Made by a program: the position numbers and the translations under genes
Shown: in pieces, positions 1 through 8,314 of the stretch
Layout of the letters: each line of letters starts with the position of its first letter
How positions within the stretch are numbered: the stretch's first letter is position 1
The notes under the pieces: model-generated
What the model was told of the DNA's origin: nothing
The model's database searches: none
The model's input: only the letters and a program-made list of their open reading frames with translations
Assembly (NCBI GenBank): GCA_041690635.1
Contig: JAWLGZ010000004.1
Location: 124,001 to 188,000, forward strand
Length of the DNA stretch: 64,000 bases
Direction: 5' to 3'
Source: JAWLGZ01 sp041690635
GTDB lineage: Bacteria > Pseudomonadota > Gammaproteobacteria > Thiohalomonadales > Thiohalomonadaceae

Positions 1-657
1 TGGCAGGATGCCGAGCGGGGCTTGCTGCCGGCAAGCTTGTTCATTCCGCTCGCGGAGTCGAGTGGCCTAATCGAACGGTTGACGGACAGGTTGCTTGATG
101 CAGCGATCGCACAGGTTCGGGCGTGGCAGGACGAAGGGATGGAGGTTCCACGTCTTGCGCTCCACCTGTCACGGCGCCAATTGCAACAGGCCGATCTGGC
201 GCAGAACCTCGATCGACACCTCCGCAACAGCGGAGTTGATGCCGCGCATGTCGATCTGGAGCTGCCGATGGGCGCCATTGGGGAGAGGGGGGCAGACGTC
301 CCCGAACGGGTCGTACAGTTGCGTAATCGCGGATATGGGCTGACTGTGGACGATTTCGGAATGGGAAGTTCGTCACTGCAGCTGCTTCGGCGTTGTCCGA
401 TTCAACGAATCAAGATTGATCGAAAGTTCTTTGGCGACTCCATCTATCTCGACGATGAAGGGTTTGCGCACGCAATCATCAATCTGGGCCATGCCCTTGG
501 CGCCGGGGTGGTTGTCAAGCGGGTGGAGACGGAAGCGCAGGCCGCACTGTTACAGCGCCACGGGTGCGATGTGGCCCAGGGGTTCTTCTTCAGCCGGCCG
601 ATGCCTGCCGATGCGGTCAGGTCCTACCTGAACCGGGCACCCGGCGCCGGGGCCTGA
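1..657 (+). CDS. EAL-domain protein, C-terminal part, degenerate (partial at window start)
   Basis: The reading frame is open from base 1, so the gene begins upstream and only about 218 C-terminal residues are visible. The fold is an EAL (cyclic-di-GMP phosphodiesterase) domain: DDFG(M)GSSSL, the IKID lysine motif and the terminal GFFFSRPMPA segment are all present. Several catalytic positions of active EAL enzymes are changed. The usual N-x-S motif reads HLS, the second half of the E-(L/I)-T-E motif reads PM, and the AEGVE motif reads VKRVE, so the Glu that acts as general base in characterised enzymes is Lys. It is therefore more likely a c-di-GMP binding or regulatory protein than an active phosphodiesterase. 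An upstream GGDEF or sensor domain may exist but lies outside the window. Confidence 0.85.
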   Translation, partial: WQDAERGLLPASLFIPLAESSGLIERLTDRLLDAAIAQVRAWQDEGMEVPRLALHLSRRQLQQADLAQNLDRHLRNSGVDAAHVDLELPMGAIGERGADVPERVVQLRNRGYGLTVDDFGMGSSSLQLLRRCPIQRIKIDRKFFGDSIYLDDEGFAHAIINLGHALGAGVVVKRVETEAQAALLQRHGCDVAQGFFFSRPMPADAVRSYLNRAPGAGA

Positions 658-692
658 GCGGGAGGGAAAGGGACAAGCGGTCGCGGAGATAC

Positions 693-720
693 TTGTACCT
701 TTCGCTCTCTGTACTATAAA
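693..720 (+). promoter_or_regulatory. Putative sigma70 promoter of the AraC-type regulator
   Basis: TTGTAC (693-698) and TATAAA (715-720) are separated by 16 bp and sit 22 bp ahead of the start codon of the downstream regulator. Each hexamer differs from consensus by one or two bases. This is a sequence match only. Confidence 0.5.
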
Positions 721-742
721 TACGGCTCGTCAGGAGGGGATA

Positions 743-1573
743 ATGCGAACCGACGCGCCGATTCTGCATGTGGATGTGACCCAGTATGGCGCCGACCCCG
801 AACTTCTCTCCCTGCTGCAGGCGCAGCACCGGGTACATACGGTCGGGCCCGAGGCGCTGGTACTCTCCGATGCGGTGCGCCAGAAGCAACCGTTCTTCGC
901 CTGCGTCGAATTCGACTACCCGGATATCCCGCGACTCGCGGCGCTTACCCGTCTGCGACGGGAGTTTCCCTCCCTGCCCATTGCGATGGTCACCGTCGAG
1001 CATTCGGAGGCGTTGGCGGTCTGGGCGTTGCGGGCAAGGGTATGGGACTATCTGGTAAAGCCGGTGCGGGTCGACAGTATGCGGCTGTGCCTGGACAGGC
1101 TCGGTCGGCACGGCCCGGATTTGGATGACCCACCGATGCCTCCCGATGCCCGGTTCAAGATGAACGGCGTCGACGAGGCGTTGGAGCGTGCGGCGGAATT
1201 TGTCGCAGCCAACCTTCAGGTAAAGATTTCACAGGCAGAGACGGCCGCCCGCTTCGGGATGACCACGTATCAGTTGAGCCGCAGTTTCAAACGCCGTTTC
1301 GGTGTCACCTTTCAGGAGTTCGTGGCCCGCCACCGTATCCAGAAGGCGACCCAGCTGCTGAAGAACCGCAGTGCGACCGTGACGGATGTCTGCTGGTCGG
1401 TCGGATTCCGTGATCTGTCCTATTTCACCCGGGTGTTCCGGCGCTACACGGGGGCGACCCCTTCGGGATTTCGTGAGTGCTGGTTGTCAACCCGCGGGGT
1501 CACACAGGACGGATTGGGCGATAACGTGCAAGTGAGTGCAATCAGGCCACAAATGATTGACAACGATCAATGA
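743..1573 (+). CDS. AraC-family transcriptional regulator with receiver-like N-terminal domain
   Basis: The 276-residue protein has a receiver-like domain (about residues 5-120), a short Pro/Asp-rich linker and a C-terminal AraC/XylS double helix-turn-helix (about 145-250). The latter shows the typical pattern of a basic helix with RRFGVTFQEF and then the DVCWSVGFRDLSYFTRVFRR helix. In the receiver part the signature Thr (T84) and Lys (K106, in YLVKP) are kept, but the position of the phospho-accepting Asp is Glu (E56, in CVEFDYP). The domain is therefore an atypical receiver that cannot form the normal aspartyl phosphate. The ATG at 743 follows a strong AGGAGG (732-737). No partner kinase is adjacent. 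The target is unknown. Confidence 0.88.
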   Translation: MRTDAPILHVDVTQYGADPELLSLLQAQHRVHTVGPEALVLSDAVRQKQPFFACVEFDYPDIPRLAALTRLRREFPSLPIAMVTVEHSEALAVWALRARVWDYLVKPVRVDSMRLCLDRLGRHGPDLDDPPMPPDARFKMNGVDEALERAAEFVAANLQVKISQAETAARFGMTTYQLSRSFKRRFGVTFQEFVARHRIQKATQLLKNRSATVTDVCWSVGFRDLSYFTRVFRRYTGATPSGFRECWLSTRGVTQDGLGDNVQVSAIRPQMIDNDQ

Positions 1574-1788
1574 ATCACCGGCTAGCCTTATTCACGTAGA
1601 CTCCTGGTCGATCGCAAGGATGCGGTCACGGAAGCGGCGGAGCCCCACCAGGGTCTACATCTCACAGGGAGAAGAAAGACAGGGAGTTTGACACGGAGCC
1701 CCGCAAACAACGGAGCACCCGTGACGGAACGGAACTCCAGGCGGACCCGACGATTCAGGATGAAACTGAGGGTCCGCACCCAATCAAG
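1574..1788. other. Structured intergenic stretch, possible small RNA or leader
   Basis: This gap between the AraC gene and the M50 protease gene has no convincing coding sequence. It contains a perfect 8-bp inverted repeat (GCGGACCC 1741-1748 with GGGTCCGC 1770-1777, 21-nt loop) just before the terminator at 1789. A 23-codon ORF starting at 1620 is very Arg-rich and has no clear ribosome binding site, so I do not call it. A terminator-ended small RNA is possible but unproven. Confidence 0.35.
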
Positions 1789-1820
1789 ATGGCCCGGCTA
1801 AGGCGTCGGGCCATTTTCAT
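1789..1820 (+). terminator. Rho-independent terminator
   Basis: ATGGCCCG (1789-1796) pairs with CGGGCCAT (1807-1814) around a 10-nt loop, followed by the T-rich tract TTTTCATTT. It ends plus-strand transcription ahead of the M50 protease gene. Confidence 0.8.
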
Positions 1821-1889
1821 TTATGTCCTCCACATTCCCCTCCGGTGACCACCTATGCTTAGGGCAAACTTTTCGCATCGGAGGTGGTC

Positions 1890-3017
1890 GTGTTCGGCAG
1901 AGGAGTGAGGCTGTTCTCCCTGTTCGGTTTCGACGTGAAGGTCGATGCCAGCTGGCTGATCCTGGCCCTGCTGATTACCTGGTCACTGGCTGAGGGGTTT
2001 TTTCCCTACTACTTTCCGGGGCATGCCGCCCGGGTGTACTGGATGGTCGGTCTGGCCGGGGCGGTAGGGGTGTTCTTTTCCATCGTGTTTCACGAGTTCT
2101 CCCACTCGCTGGTCGCCCGGCGGCGCGGCATGCCGATTCGGGGGATCACGCTGTTCATCTTCGGCGGCGTGGCGGAGATGACCGACGAGCCGCCAAGTGC
2201 CATGACCGAGTTTCTGATGGCGGCCGCTGGCCCGCTGTCGAGCTTTGTGCTGGCCGGCCTGTCCTATGTCGTGTATCTGTTCGGAGCGGCGTCGGGTTGG
2301 CCCGAACTGGCCAGCGGCATCTTCTTCTACTTCGGCCTGCTCAATCTCATTCTCGCCATCTTCAATCTGGTACCTGCATTTCCGCTCGACGGCGGACGCA
2401 TGTTGCGTGCCGCCCTGTGGGGCTGGCGCCAGGACATACACTGGGCGACCCGCATTTCGTCGCGGATCGGTGCGGGTTTCGGCATGGTGCTGATCTTTCT
2501 CGGGGTGCTGGCGGTTATTCAGGGTAACTTCATCGGGGGGCTGTGGTGGTTTCTGATCGGTCTGTTTCTGCGCGCTGCGGCCAACGCCGGTTATCAGCAG
2601 TTACGGTCCAGGGAGGTGTTGCGAGGGGAACAGGTCAGTCGCTTCATGAACCGGTCGCCGGTGGTGGTTTCTCCGGGATTGTCAGTGGAGGAACTGGTGG
2701 AGGATTATGTCTACAAATACCACTACAAGATGTTTCCGGTGGTGGAGGGGGACCACCTGGTCGGTTGCGTCGGCACCCGCGAGGTGAAGGAACTTCCCCG
2801 TGGCCGCTGGGACCGCACCCGGATCGACGCAGTTATGGATACCTGTTCCGCGGAGAACACCATTACACCGGATACCGACGCGATGGATGCACTCATGGCC
2901 ATGAACCGCACGGGCAGCAGCCGCATGATGGTGGTGCAGCAGGGGCGGCTGGTGGGGATGCTGGCGATGCGGGACCTGATGCGTTTTCTGTCGCTGAAGC
3001 TCGATCTTGATCGCTGA
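1890..3017 (+). CDS. Site-2-type (M50) membrane metalloprotease with CBS domains
   Basis: This is an intramembrane zinc metalloprotease of the SpoIVFB/M50B type. The zinc motif HEFSH (about H68, E69, H72) lies in a hydrophobic helix, and the third-ligand motif FPLDGGR (about residues 165-171) lies in a later one. Around six hydrophobic segments fill residues 10-220. The last 125 residues form a pair of CBS domains, which in this family sense nucleotides and gate protease activity. A GTG at 1884 is also in frame, but GGAGG at 1880-1884 overlaps it and is correctly spaced for the GTG at 1890, so 1890 is preferred. The substrate cannot be read from the neighbourhood. Confidence 0.9.
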   Translation: MFGRGVRLFSLFGFDVKVDASWLILALLITWSLAEGFFPYYFPGHAARVYWMVGLAGAVGVFFSIVFHEFSHSLVARRRGMPIRGITLFIFGGVAEMTDEPPSAMTEFLMAAAGPLSSFVLAGLSYVVYLFGAASGWPELASGIFFYFGLLNLILAIFNLVPAFPLDGGRMLRAALWGWRQDIHWATRISSRIGAGFGMVLIFLGVLAVIQGNFIGGLWWFLIGLFLRAAANAGYQQLRSREVLRGEQVSRFMNRSPVVVSPGLSVEELVEDYVYKYHYKMFPVVEGDHLVGCVGTREVKELPRGRWDRTRIDAVMDTCSAENTITPDTDAMDALMAMNRTGSSRMMVVQQGRLVGMLAMRDLMRFLSLKLDLDR

Positions 3018-3044
3018 ACGACCGATTCGCGATCACCGGTTCGG

Positions 3045-4136
3045 TCAGCGCTTCGATGCGATCAGTTCGAGCAGGGCATCATACGGTTCGGCGAACTTGA
3101 CGATCCCTTCGTCTTCGAGGACGGCGGCTACCTCATCGAGGTCAATGCCCGCATCGCGGAGCTTCGACACACTCTCCCGAGCCTCGTCAATTCCCTGTCC
3201 AAGCGTGTCATCCACACGTCCGTGCTCGGCAAAGGCGGTGATGGTTGCGTCGGGGAGGGTGTTCACCGTATCGGGTCCGATCAGCGGCTCCACATACAGA
3301 GTGTCGGGATAGTCAGGATTCTTGGTGCTGGTGCTCGCCCAGAGGAGCCGCTGCGGACGAGCCCCATGCTCGATCAGGTGCATCCAGCGGCTCTCTCCGA
3401 CGATGCTCAGAAACCGTTGATAGGCGAGCTTTGCATTGGCGACCGCGGCCCGCCCCTTCAGCGCCGCCAATTCACGTCGTACTGCAGCTTTTTGGTCGAG
3501 GAGTTGGTCCACCTTTGCGTCGATGCGGCTCAGAAAGAAGCTGGCGACCGAGGCCACCGTCAGCGGCAGGCCCATCTGCATCCGCCGTTCGAGCGCCGCG
3601 ATGTAGCGCTCCGCCACCTCCGCGTAGCGTTCGATGGAGAAGAGCAGGGTGATGTTGATGTTGATCCCCTCGAACAGGCACTGTTCGATTGCGGTCAGCC
3701 CCTCGACGGTGCCGGGGATCTTGATCATGAGATTGGGCTTGCCCACCAGCCCGGCGAGCTTGCGCGCCTCCTCGATGGACCCCTCGGCATCGTGTGCGAG
3801 ATGCGGCGAGACCTCCAGGCTGACGAATCCGTCACGCCCGCCGCTGGCTTCCCAGACCGGATGGAGCAGCTCGCAGGCATCGCGTACGTCGGTGGTGACC
3901 AACTCCTCATAGATTGCCTGCACCGAGAGACCGGCGGCAAAGCCGGCGGCGATCTGTTCGTCGTAGTCGCTGCCCGCGGAGATCGCCTTGTGGAAGATGA
4001 CCGGATTCGACGTGACGCCGCGAAGCGCCTCCTCCCGCACCCGACGGGCCAGTTCGCCGTTGCGGATCTTGTGGCGGGTGAGGTTGTCGAGCCAGTAGCT
4101 CTGACCGTGCTCCTGCAGTTGATGAAGTGGATTCAC
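3045..4136 (-). CDS. tal: Transaldolase
   Basis: Transaldolase moves a dihydroxyacetone unit between sugar phosphates in the non-oxidative pentose phosphate pathway. The 363-residue length and the opening GVTSNPVIFHKAI motif fit the longer bacterial transaldolase subfamily (TalB-like fold, sometimes fused to Pgi in other bacteria). The Schiff-base lysine is K139 in NLMIKIPGT. The start is GTG. The gene begins 3 nt after the stop of the upstream class I aldolase gene, so the two are almost certainly co-transcribed and translationally coupled. Together they form a small sugar-phosphate module. Confidence 0.95.
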   Translation of the reverse strand: MNPLHQLQEHGQSYWLDNLTRHKIRNGELARRVREEALRGVTSNPVIFHKAISAGSDYDEQIAAGFAAGLSVQAIYEELVTTDVRDACELLHPVWEASGGRDGFVSLEVSPHLAHDAEGSIEEARKLAGLVGKPNLMIKIPGTVEGLTAIEQCLFEGININITLLFSIERYAEVAERYIAALERRMQMGLPLTVASVASFFLSRIDAKVDQLLDQKAAVRRELAALKGRAAVANAKLAYQRFLSIVGESRWMHLIEHGARPQRLLWASTSTKNPDYPDTLYVEPLIGPDTVNTLPDATITAFAEHGRVDDTLGQGIDEARESVSKLRDAGIDLDEVAAVLEDEGIVKFAEPYDALLELIASKR

Positions 4137-4139
4137 CGG

Positions 4140-5156
4140 TTACTCCATCGCCTCACTGTACTGCCCCTGTTGTGCGGCCCCGTTAAGCCGTGCGCGCTTG
4201 AGAAACGCCTCGCGTGCCGCACCGATGTTCTCCGGTACTCCGCGCCAGGTAGCCATCACCGGTTCCTGCAGGGCACGGGCATAGGAGAAGCTGAGGTTCC
4301 ACGGACGCAGTGTCTCCAGCCGGTTCATCGCGTTCAGGTTGGCAGAGGCCTCCTCGGGCGTCTGGCCGCCGGAGAGGAAGTTGATGGTCGGCAGTGCCGC
4401 AGGCACGGTGCGCTTCAGCACCTCCACCGTCCGCCGGGCCACCTCGTCGGGTGTGGCCTTGCGGCCGTGCTGCTTGCCCGGCAACACCATATTCGGCTTC
4501 AGGATGGTGTATTCCAGCTGGACACGGTGACGGTGGAGGGCGTGAAACAGGGCGTGGAACGCCTGTTCCGAGGCCTCGGCACACTGATCAATGGTGTGGT
4601 CGCCGTCGATCAATACCTCGGGCTCGACAATGGGGACGATGCCGGCGTTCTGGCATAGCGCCGCGTAGCGCGCCAGGGTCTCCGCGTTCACCTCGATGCC
4701 GAGCGGTGTGGGGGTGTCGGGGCCGATGGCATAGACGTTGCGCCACTTGGCGAAGCGGGCACCGAGGGCAGCGTATTCATGCAGGCGGTCGGCCAGCCCG
4801 TCCAGCCCCTGGGTCACCTTGTCGCCGCAGGCGTTGGGCATCTCGACCGGCCCCTTGTCCACCTTGATTCCCGGCACCACGCCGTTCCGTTTCGCCAACT
4901 CCGGCAGCGGCGTGCCGTCATCCGCGCTCTGCCTGAGCGTCTCCTCGAACAGGATGATGCCGCTGATGTACTCCCCCACGCCAGGAGTGCCGATCAGCAG
5001 CTCCCGGTAGCGGCGTCGATTCTCCTCGGTCGAATCAATGCCGACGGCTGTGAAACGCTTGGTAATGGTCGGGATGCTCTCGTCGGCGGCGAGAATGCCG
5101 TGTCCCGGGCGGACGATGTCGGCAATCGTCGATTGCATCGCTGCGATGGTGTCCAT
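4140..5156 (-). CDS. fba: Class I fructose-bisphosphate aldolase
   Basis: This enzyme interconverts fructose 1,6-bisphosphate with dihydroxyacetone phosphate and glyceraldehyde 3-phosphate by a Schiff-base mechanism. The 338 residues match the metazoan-like class I family: GILAADES near the N-terminus, KVDKG around residue 100, and the catalytic lysine K220 in TILKPNMVLPGK. It needs no metal, unlike the class II enzyme common in gammaproteobacteria. The ATG at 5156 is preceded by GAGGAG. It lies directly upstream of tal (3-nt gap) and downstream of the fpg-like gene on the same strand. Confidence 0.95.
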   Translation of the reverse strand: MDTIAAMQSTIADIVRPGHGILAADESIPTITKRFTAVGIDSTEENRRRYRELLIGTPGVGEYISGIILFEETLRQSADDGTPLPELAKRNGVVPGIKVDKGPVEMPNACGDKVTQGLDGLADRLHEYAALGARFAKWRNVYAIGPDTPTPLGIEVNAETLARYAALCQNAGIVPIVEPEVLIDGDHTIDQCAEASEQAFHALFHALHRHRVQLEYTILKPNMVLPGKQHGRKATPDEVARRTVEVLKRTVPAALPTINFLSGGQTPEEASANLNAMNRLETLRPWNLSFSYARALQEPVMATWRGVPENIGAAREAFLKRARLNGAAQQGQYSEAME

Positions 5157-5231
5157 GGCATCTCCTCGGGCAGGTGGATGTGGAGAGAGGGATTCTGGAG
5201 AAGGATAGCTGAGGGGTGTTGCGTGTCCGTG

Positions 5232-6014
5232 TCAGGGTTTCTGACAACCCGGGCAGAAGTAGGCGGAGCGGCCATGGAGTGAGATGCGCTCCACCCGACC
5301 GCGGCAGCGCGGGCATGGCTCACCGTAGCGTCGATGGGTCAGCAGCCAGTCGGCGGGTAACCGCTGCGCCTCTGCTTCGCACTCGATGGCAGTGGAGAGC
5401 ACCTCTTTCATGGTGCGGTAGAGCCGCTTCAGGTCGGTATCCGGAAGGGTGTCCATCCGGCGCCTGGGGTGAATGCCCGCCTGATAGAGGATCTCGTCGG
5501 AGTAGACGTTGCCGATGCCGGCCATGATGGACTGGTCCATCAGCCACCCCTTGGCGCCGCCATGGCGGGTCCGGGCAAGCTCCAGGAAGGCCGCCTCGGT
5601 TATGGTCAGGGCATCGGGCCCCAGCGCGTGTTCGGCGACAAACTGTTCCGGATCCGGTGTCAGTCCCACGCGTCCGAGGCGCCGCCTGGAGCCGTAGGCG
5701 AGCCGGTCACCGCTGCGGAAGTCGAGCAGAATGCCGGCGTAGGGCGGCAGCGGCTCGCCAGGGTCCAGGTGCCGTAGATAGCCGGTCATGCCGAAGTGGA
5801 ACACCATCCACTCACCGTTGGTACGGGCAAACAGGTACTTGCCGTGCCGGCGGGTGCGGGCCAGTTCGTGATCCCGAAGGTGGTGACTGAAGGTACCCGG
5901 TGCGATGTGGTCGAGCAGCCGTTCGTCGGCGACCGTGATCTCCGCAATGGCCCGGTGCAGCGAGGTGGCATCCAGGTGGTGTCTGAAGGCTTCGACATCG
6001 GGGAGTTCCGGCAT
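5232..6014 (-). CDS. Formamidopyrimidine-DNA glycosylase / endonuclease VIII family protein
   Basis: This is a base-excision repair enzyme of the Fpg/Nei family. Immediately after the initiator Met the sequence is PELPDVE; removal of Met leaves the N-terminal Pro that forms the Schiff base with the damaged site. An in-frame GTG two codons upstream (6020) would bury that Pro, so the ATG at 6014 behind AAGAGGTGA is the chosen start. The HGKY lysine loop and a C-terminal zinc finger (CPRC ... CPGC) are present. At 260 residues it is slightly shorter than typical MutM. Whether it is MutM or a Nei-like paralogue cannot be settled from sequence alone. Confidence 0.9.
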   Translation of the reverse strand: MPELPDVEAFRHHLDATSLHRAIAEITVADERLLDHIAPGTFSHHLRDHELARTRRHGKYLFARTNGEWMVFHFGMTGYLRHLDPGEPLPPYAGILLDFRSGDRLAYGSRRRLGRVGLTPDPEQFVAEHALGPDALTITEAAFLELARTRHGGAKGWLMDQSIMAGIGNVYSDEILYQAGIHPRRRMDTLPDTDLKRLYRTMKEVLSTAIECEAEAQRLPADWLLTHRRYGEPCPRCRGRVERISLHGRSAYFCPGCQKP

Positions 6015-6061
6015 GGTCACCTCTTACGTTGAACATCCCGGGGTCCGGGTCGGGGACACCC

Positions 6062-7795
6062 TCATGGCGCGTGCCCGGGATTGCGCCGCAGCAGCCGCAT
6101 GAGTTCCGCAAGCGGTCGGGTGTTGATGATGTCGTCCGGTTCCAGCCAGCCACGCCTTGCCTGGTCGATGCCGTGGCGCAGGAATCGCAGGTTCGATTCA
6201 CTGTGGGTGTCGCTGGAGATCGCCACCTTGACGCCGTACTCCTTCGCCAGCCGGCAGTGCCGATCATCCAGGTCGAGCCGCTTCGGCTGGGAATTCAGCT
6301 CCAGGAAGCAGCCGGTGTCGCGGGCGGCACGGATGATCCGCTCCAGATCGATCTCGCAGGGGGGCCGTTCCCCGATCAACCGGCCGGTGGGGTGGGCGAG
6401 GATGTTGAACCAGGGGCGCTCCATGGCCCGCAGCACCCGCGCGGTCTGCTGCTCCCGCGGGAGATCCAGCCGATAGTGGATGGAACAGACCCGCACATCG
6501 AGGCGGGCCAGCAACTCCTCGGGAAGATCGGGACTGCCCTCTTCGAGGATGTCCATCTCGATCCCCTTCAGCACGGTGAACCCGTCGAACTGCGCGTTCA
6601 GCCGATCGATGGCCGCCATCTGTGCCTCGAGCCGCTTCGGATCGAGTCCGTGGACGAGTGCCGCGTGACGGGAGTGATCGGTGATGGCGATGTATTCGTG
6701 GCCGAGGGCGCGTGCCGCCGTGACCACCGCTTCGAGACTGAGGCGCCCGTCGCTGGCGCGGGTGTGGATGTGCAGGTCGCCGCGCAGGTCCTTCAGCTCC
6801 ACCAGGTGCGGCAGACGGCCCGCTTCGGCAGCGGTGATTTCACCGCTGTCCTCACGCAGTTCGGGCGGGATAAACGGTAGGCCCACCGCAGCGAATACCT
6901 CCCGCTCCTCGCCGCCGCCGATGCGGTGGGCACCCTGAAAGATACCGTACTCGTTGATCTTGAGTTTGCGCTGGATGCCCCGCCGGCGTATCGCGATATT
7001 GTGCGGCTTCGAGCCGGTGAAGTAGTGCAGGGCGGCACCGAAGCTCGCCTCCGGCACCACCCGCAGATCCACCTGCATCCCGTCCCGCAGCTGAACCGTG
7101 GCCCGGGTGCGTCCGCGTGAGAGGACATGCGCGACTTCCGGGTAGTCGACGAAGCGCTGCATCACCGGGGGACTGTCGTCGGTACAGACGAGCAGATCGA
7201 TATCGCCGACCGTCTCGCGTCGGCGCCGGAAGCTTCCGGCAATCTCCGCCAGGTGCACGCCCGGGCTTGCGCGCAGGTAGTCGAGCAGCGGCAGTGCAAC
7301 CCGTTCGGCGTCGGCAAGCCGGTAGCGTCGGCCACTACTCTGAAGCCGGCGGACGCCGTCGGCGATCATCTGCTCGGTCTTTTCTCCGAAACCGGGCAGT
7401 TCACGAATATGGTGCGCGTCCGCTGCCCGCAGTAGGTCGTCGGTGGTTTCGATCTGCAGGCGTTGGTACAGCGACCGGATCCGCTTCGGCCCCAGTCCTG
7501 CGACACGCATCAACTCGACCAGCACCGGCGGCATTCGTGCTTCCGCCTCCTCCAGCACCGGCAGGTGTCCGGTCTCGACCAGGGTACGCACCTTGCCGGA
7601 GAGATCCTTGCCGAGGCCGCGCAGTCGCGACAGGTCCTCTCCGCGTGCGATCATGTCACCGGCATTTTCCGGCAACCCCTCCACCACCCGTGCGGCCTCG
7701 CGGTAGGCTCGCACCCGGAACGGGTTGGCGTCGTCGATCTCGAGAAGATCAGCCAGCCGGTAGAACCGCCGGGCAATCTCGGTGTTCTGGATCAC
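6062..7795 (-). CDS. polX: PolX-type DNA polymerase / 3'-5' exonuclease
   Basis: Bacterial family-X polymerase for gap-filling DNA repair, 577 residues. The order is an N-terminal helix-hairpin-helix and fingers region (about 1-150), a nucleotidyltransferase palm with GSFRRRRETVGDIDLL carrying the first two catalytic Asp residues and QVDLRVV carrying the third, then a C-terminal PHP phosphoesterase domain (about 330-570) with LHIHTRASDG and ITDHSRHAA metal-binding motifs. The start is GTG, overlapping the stop of the upstream gene by four bases (GTGA), which indicates translational coupling. It is followed on the same strand by the fpg-like gene, giving a small repair cluster. Confidence 0.95.
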   Translation of the reverse strand: MIQNTEIARRFYRLADLLEIDDANPFRVRAYREAARVVEGLPENAGDMIARGEDLSRLRGLGKDLSGKVRTLVETGHLPVLEEAEARMPPVLVELMRVAGLGPKRIRSLYQRLQIETTDDLLRAADAHHIRELPGFGEKTEQMIADGVRRLQSSGRRYRLADAERVALPLLDYLRASPGVHLAEIAGSFRRRRETVGDIDLLVCTDDSPPVMQRFVDYPEVAHVLSRGRTRATVQLRDGMQVDLRVVPEASFGAALHYFTGSKPHNIAIRRRGIQRKLKINEYGIFQGAHRIGGGEEREVFAAVGLPFIPPELREDSGEITAAEAGRLPHLVELKDLRGDLHIHTRASDGRLSLEAVVTAARALGHEYIAITDHSRHAALVHGLDPKRLEAQMAAIDRLNAQFDGFTVLKGIEMDILEEGSPDLPEELLARLDVRVCSIHYRLDLPREQQTARVLRAMERPWFNILAHPTGRLIGERPPCEIDLERIIRAARDTGCFLELNSQPKRLDLDDRHCRLAKEYGVKVAISSDTHSESNLRFLRHGIDQARRGWLEPDDIINTRPLAELMRLLRRNPGHAP

Positions 7796-8160
7796 GGGTG
7801 GATGGTGTGCTCCTGTGTATCACGGTGTTTCCCGGAGACCTTGGGTGGGAGAACGATAGTGATGATCGGCCCTGGACTCATCACGTGGACCCGCGCGCCC
7901 TGGGCGGTCAACGGTGCCACCAGTTCCGACAGGGGTTCGAGTCCGCGCACCTGCGCTATTCGGTCGAGCAGCTCCGGCGACCCCTCCATGTCGAGCTGCT
8001 CTACCCGCGCCGGGCGCTCGGTGATGGTCCGGTAGAGGGCGTGGTGGTAGTCCGGCGCCAACTGGATCTCCGCGCGGCCCGATTCGGCCAGACGGTCTAG
8101 CACCTCCCTGATCGACCTCCGGCCGTGCCAGAGAAGCCGCAGCACTGACGGATTTGTCAT
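7792..8160 (-). CDS. Conserved-looking protein of unknown function upstream of polX
   Basis: A 122-residue soluble, mixed-charge protein that I do not recognise. It has no signal peptide, membrane segment or cysteine motif. The N-terminal half is helical with Arg-rich stretches (RLLWHGRRSIREVLDRL), and the C-terminal part has a short beta-like run (ITIVLPP). The stop codon overlaps the GTG start of polX (GTGA), so polX translation probably depends on it. It is divergent from ftsH with a 154-bp intergenic region that must hold both promoters. A role linked to PolX is only inferred from the coupling. Confidence 0.8.
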   Translation of the reverse strand: MTNPSVLRLLWHGRRSIREVLDRLAESGRAEIQLAPDYHHALYRTITERPARVEQLDMEGSPELLDRIAQVRGLEPLSELVAPLTAQGARVHVMSPGPIITIVLPPKVSGKHRDTQEHTIHP

Positions 8161-8314
8161 CTTCGCCTCCCCGGCGTCGGCGTCTCCCTACCTGAAAATC
8201 TAGCCGTCATTTCCCGGCGGAGCGTCACGAAGGGAACTAAATCCAGACTAAAACGGTAAGGTACCGACGGCACGCTAAGCTGGATATAACGGCGGGTGGA
8301 CAAGGAGACGTCCG

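Noticed and set aside
1588..1779. 63-codon minus-strand frame in the araC-M50 gap
   Set aside because: No ribosome site, covers the structured stems and has Arg/Ser-rich random composition.
3222..4658. 478-codon plus-strand frame opposite tal and fba
   Set aside because: The minus strand holds two intact enzymes with Schiff-base lysines; the plus frame shows no recognisable domain.
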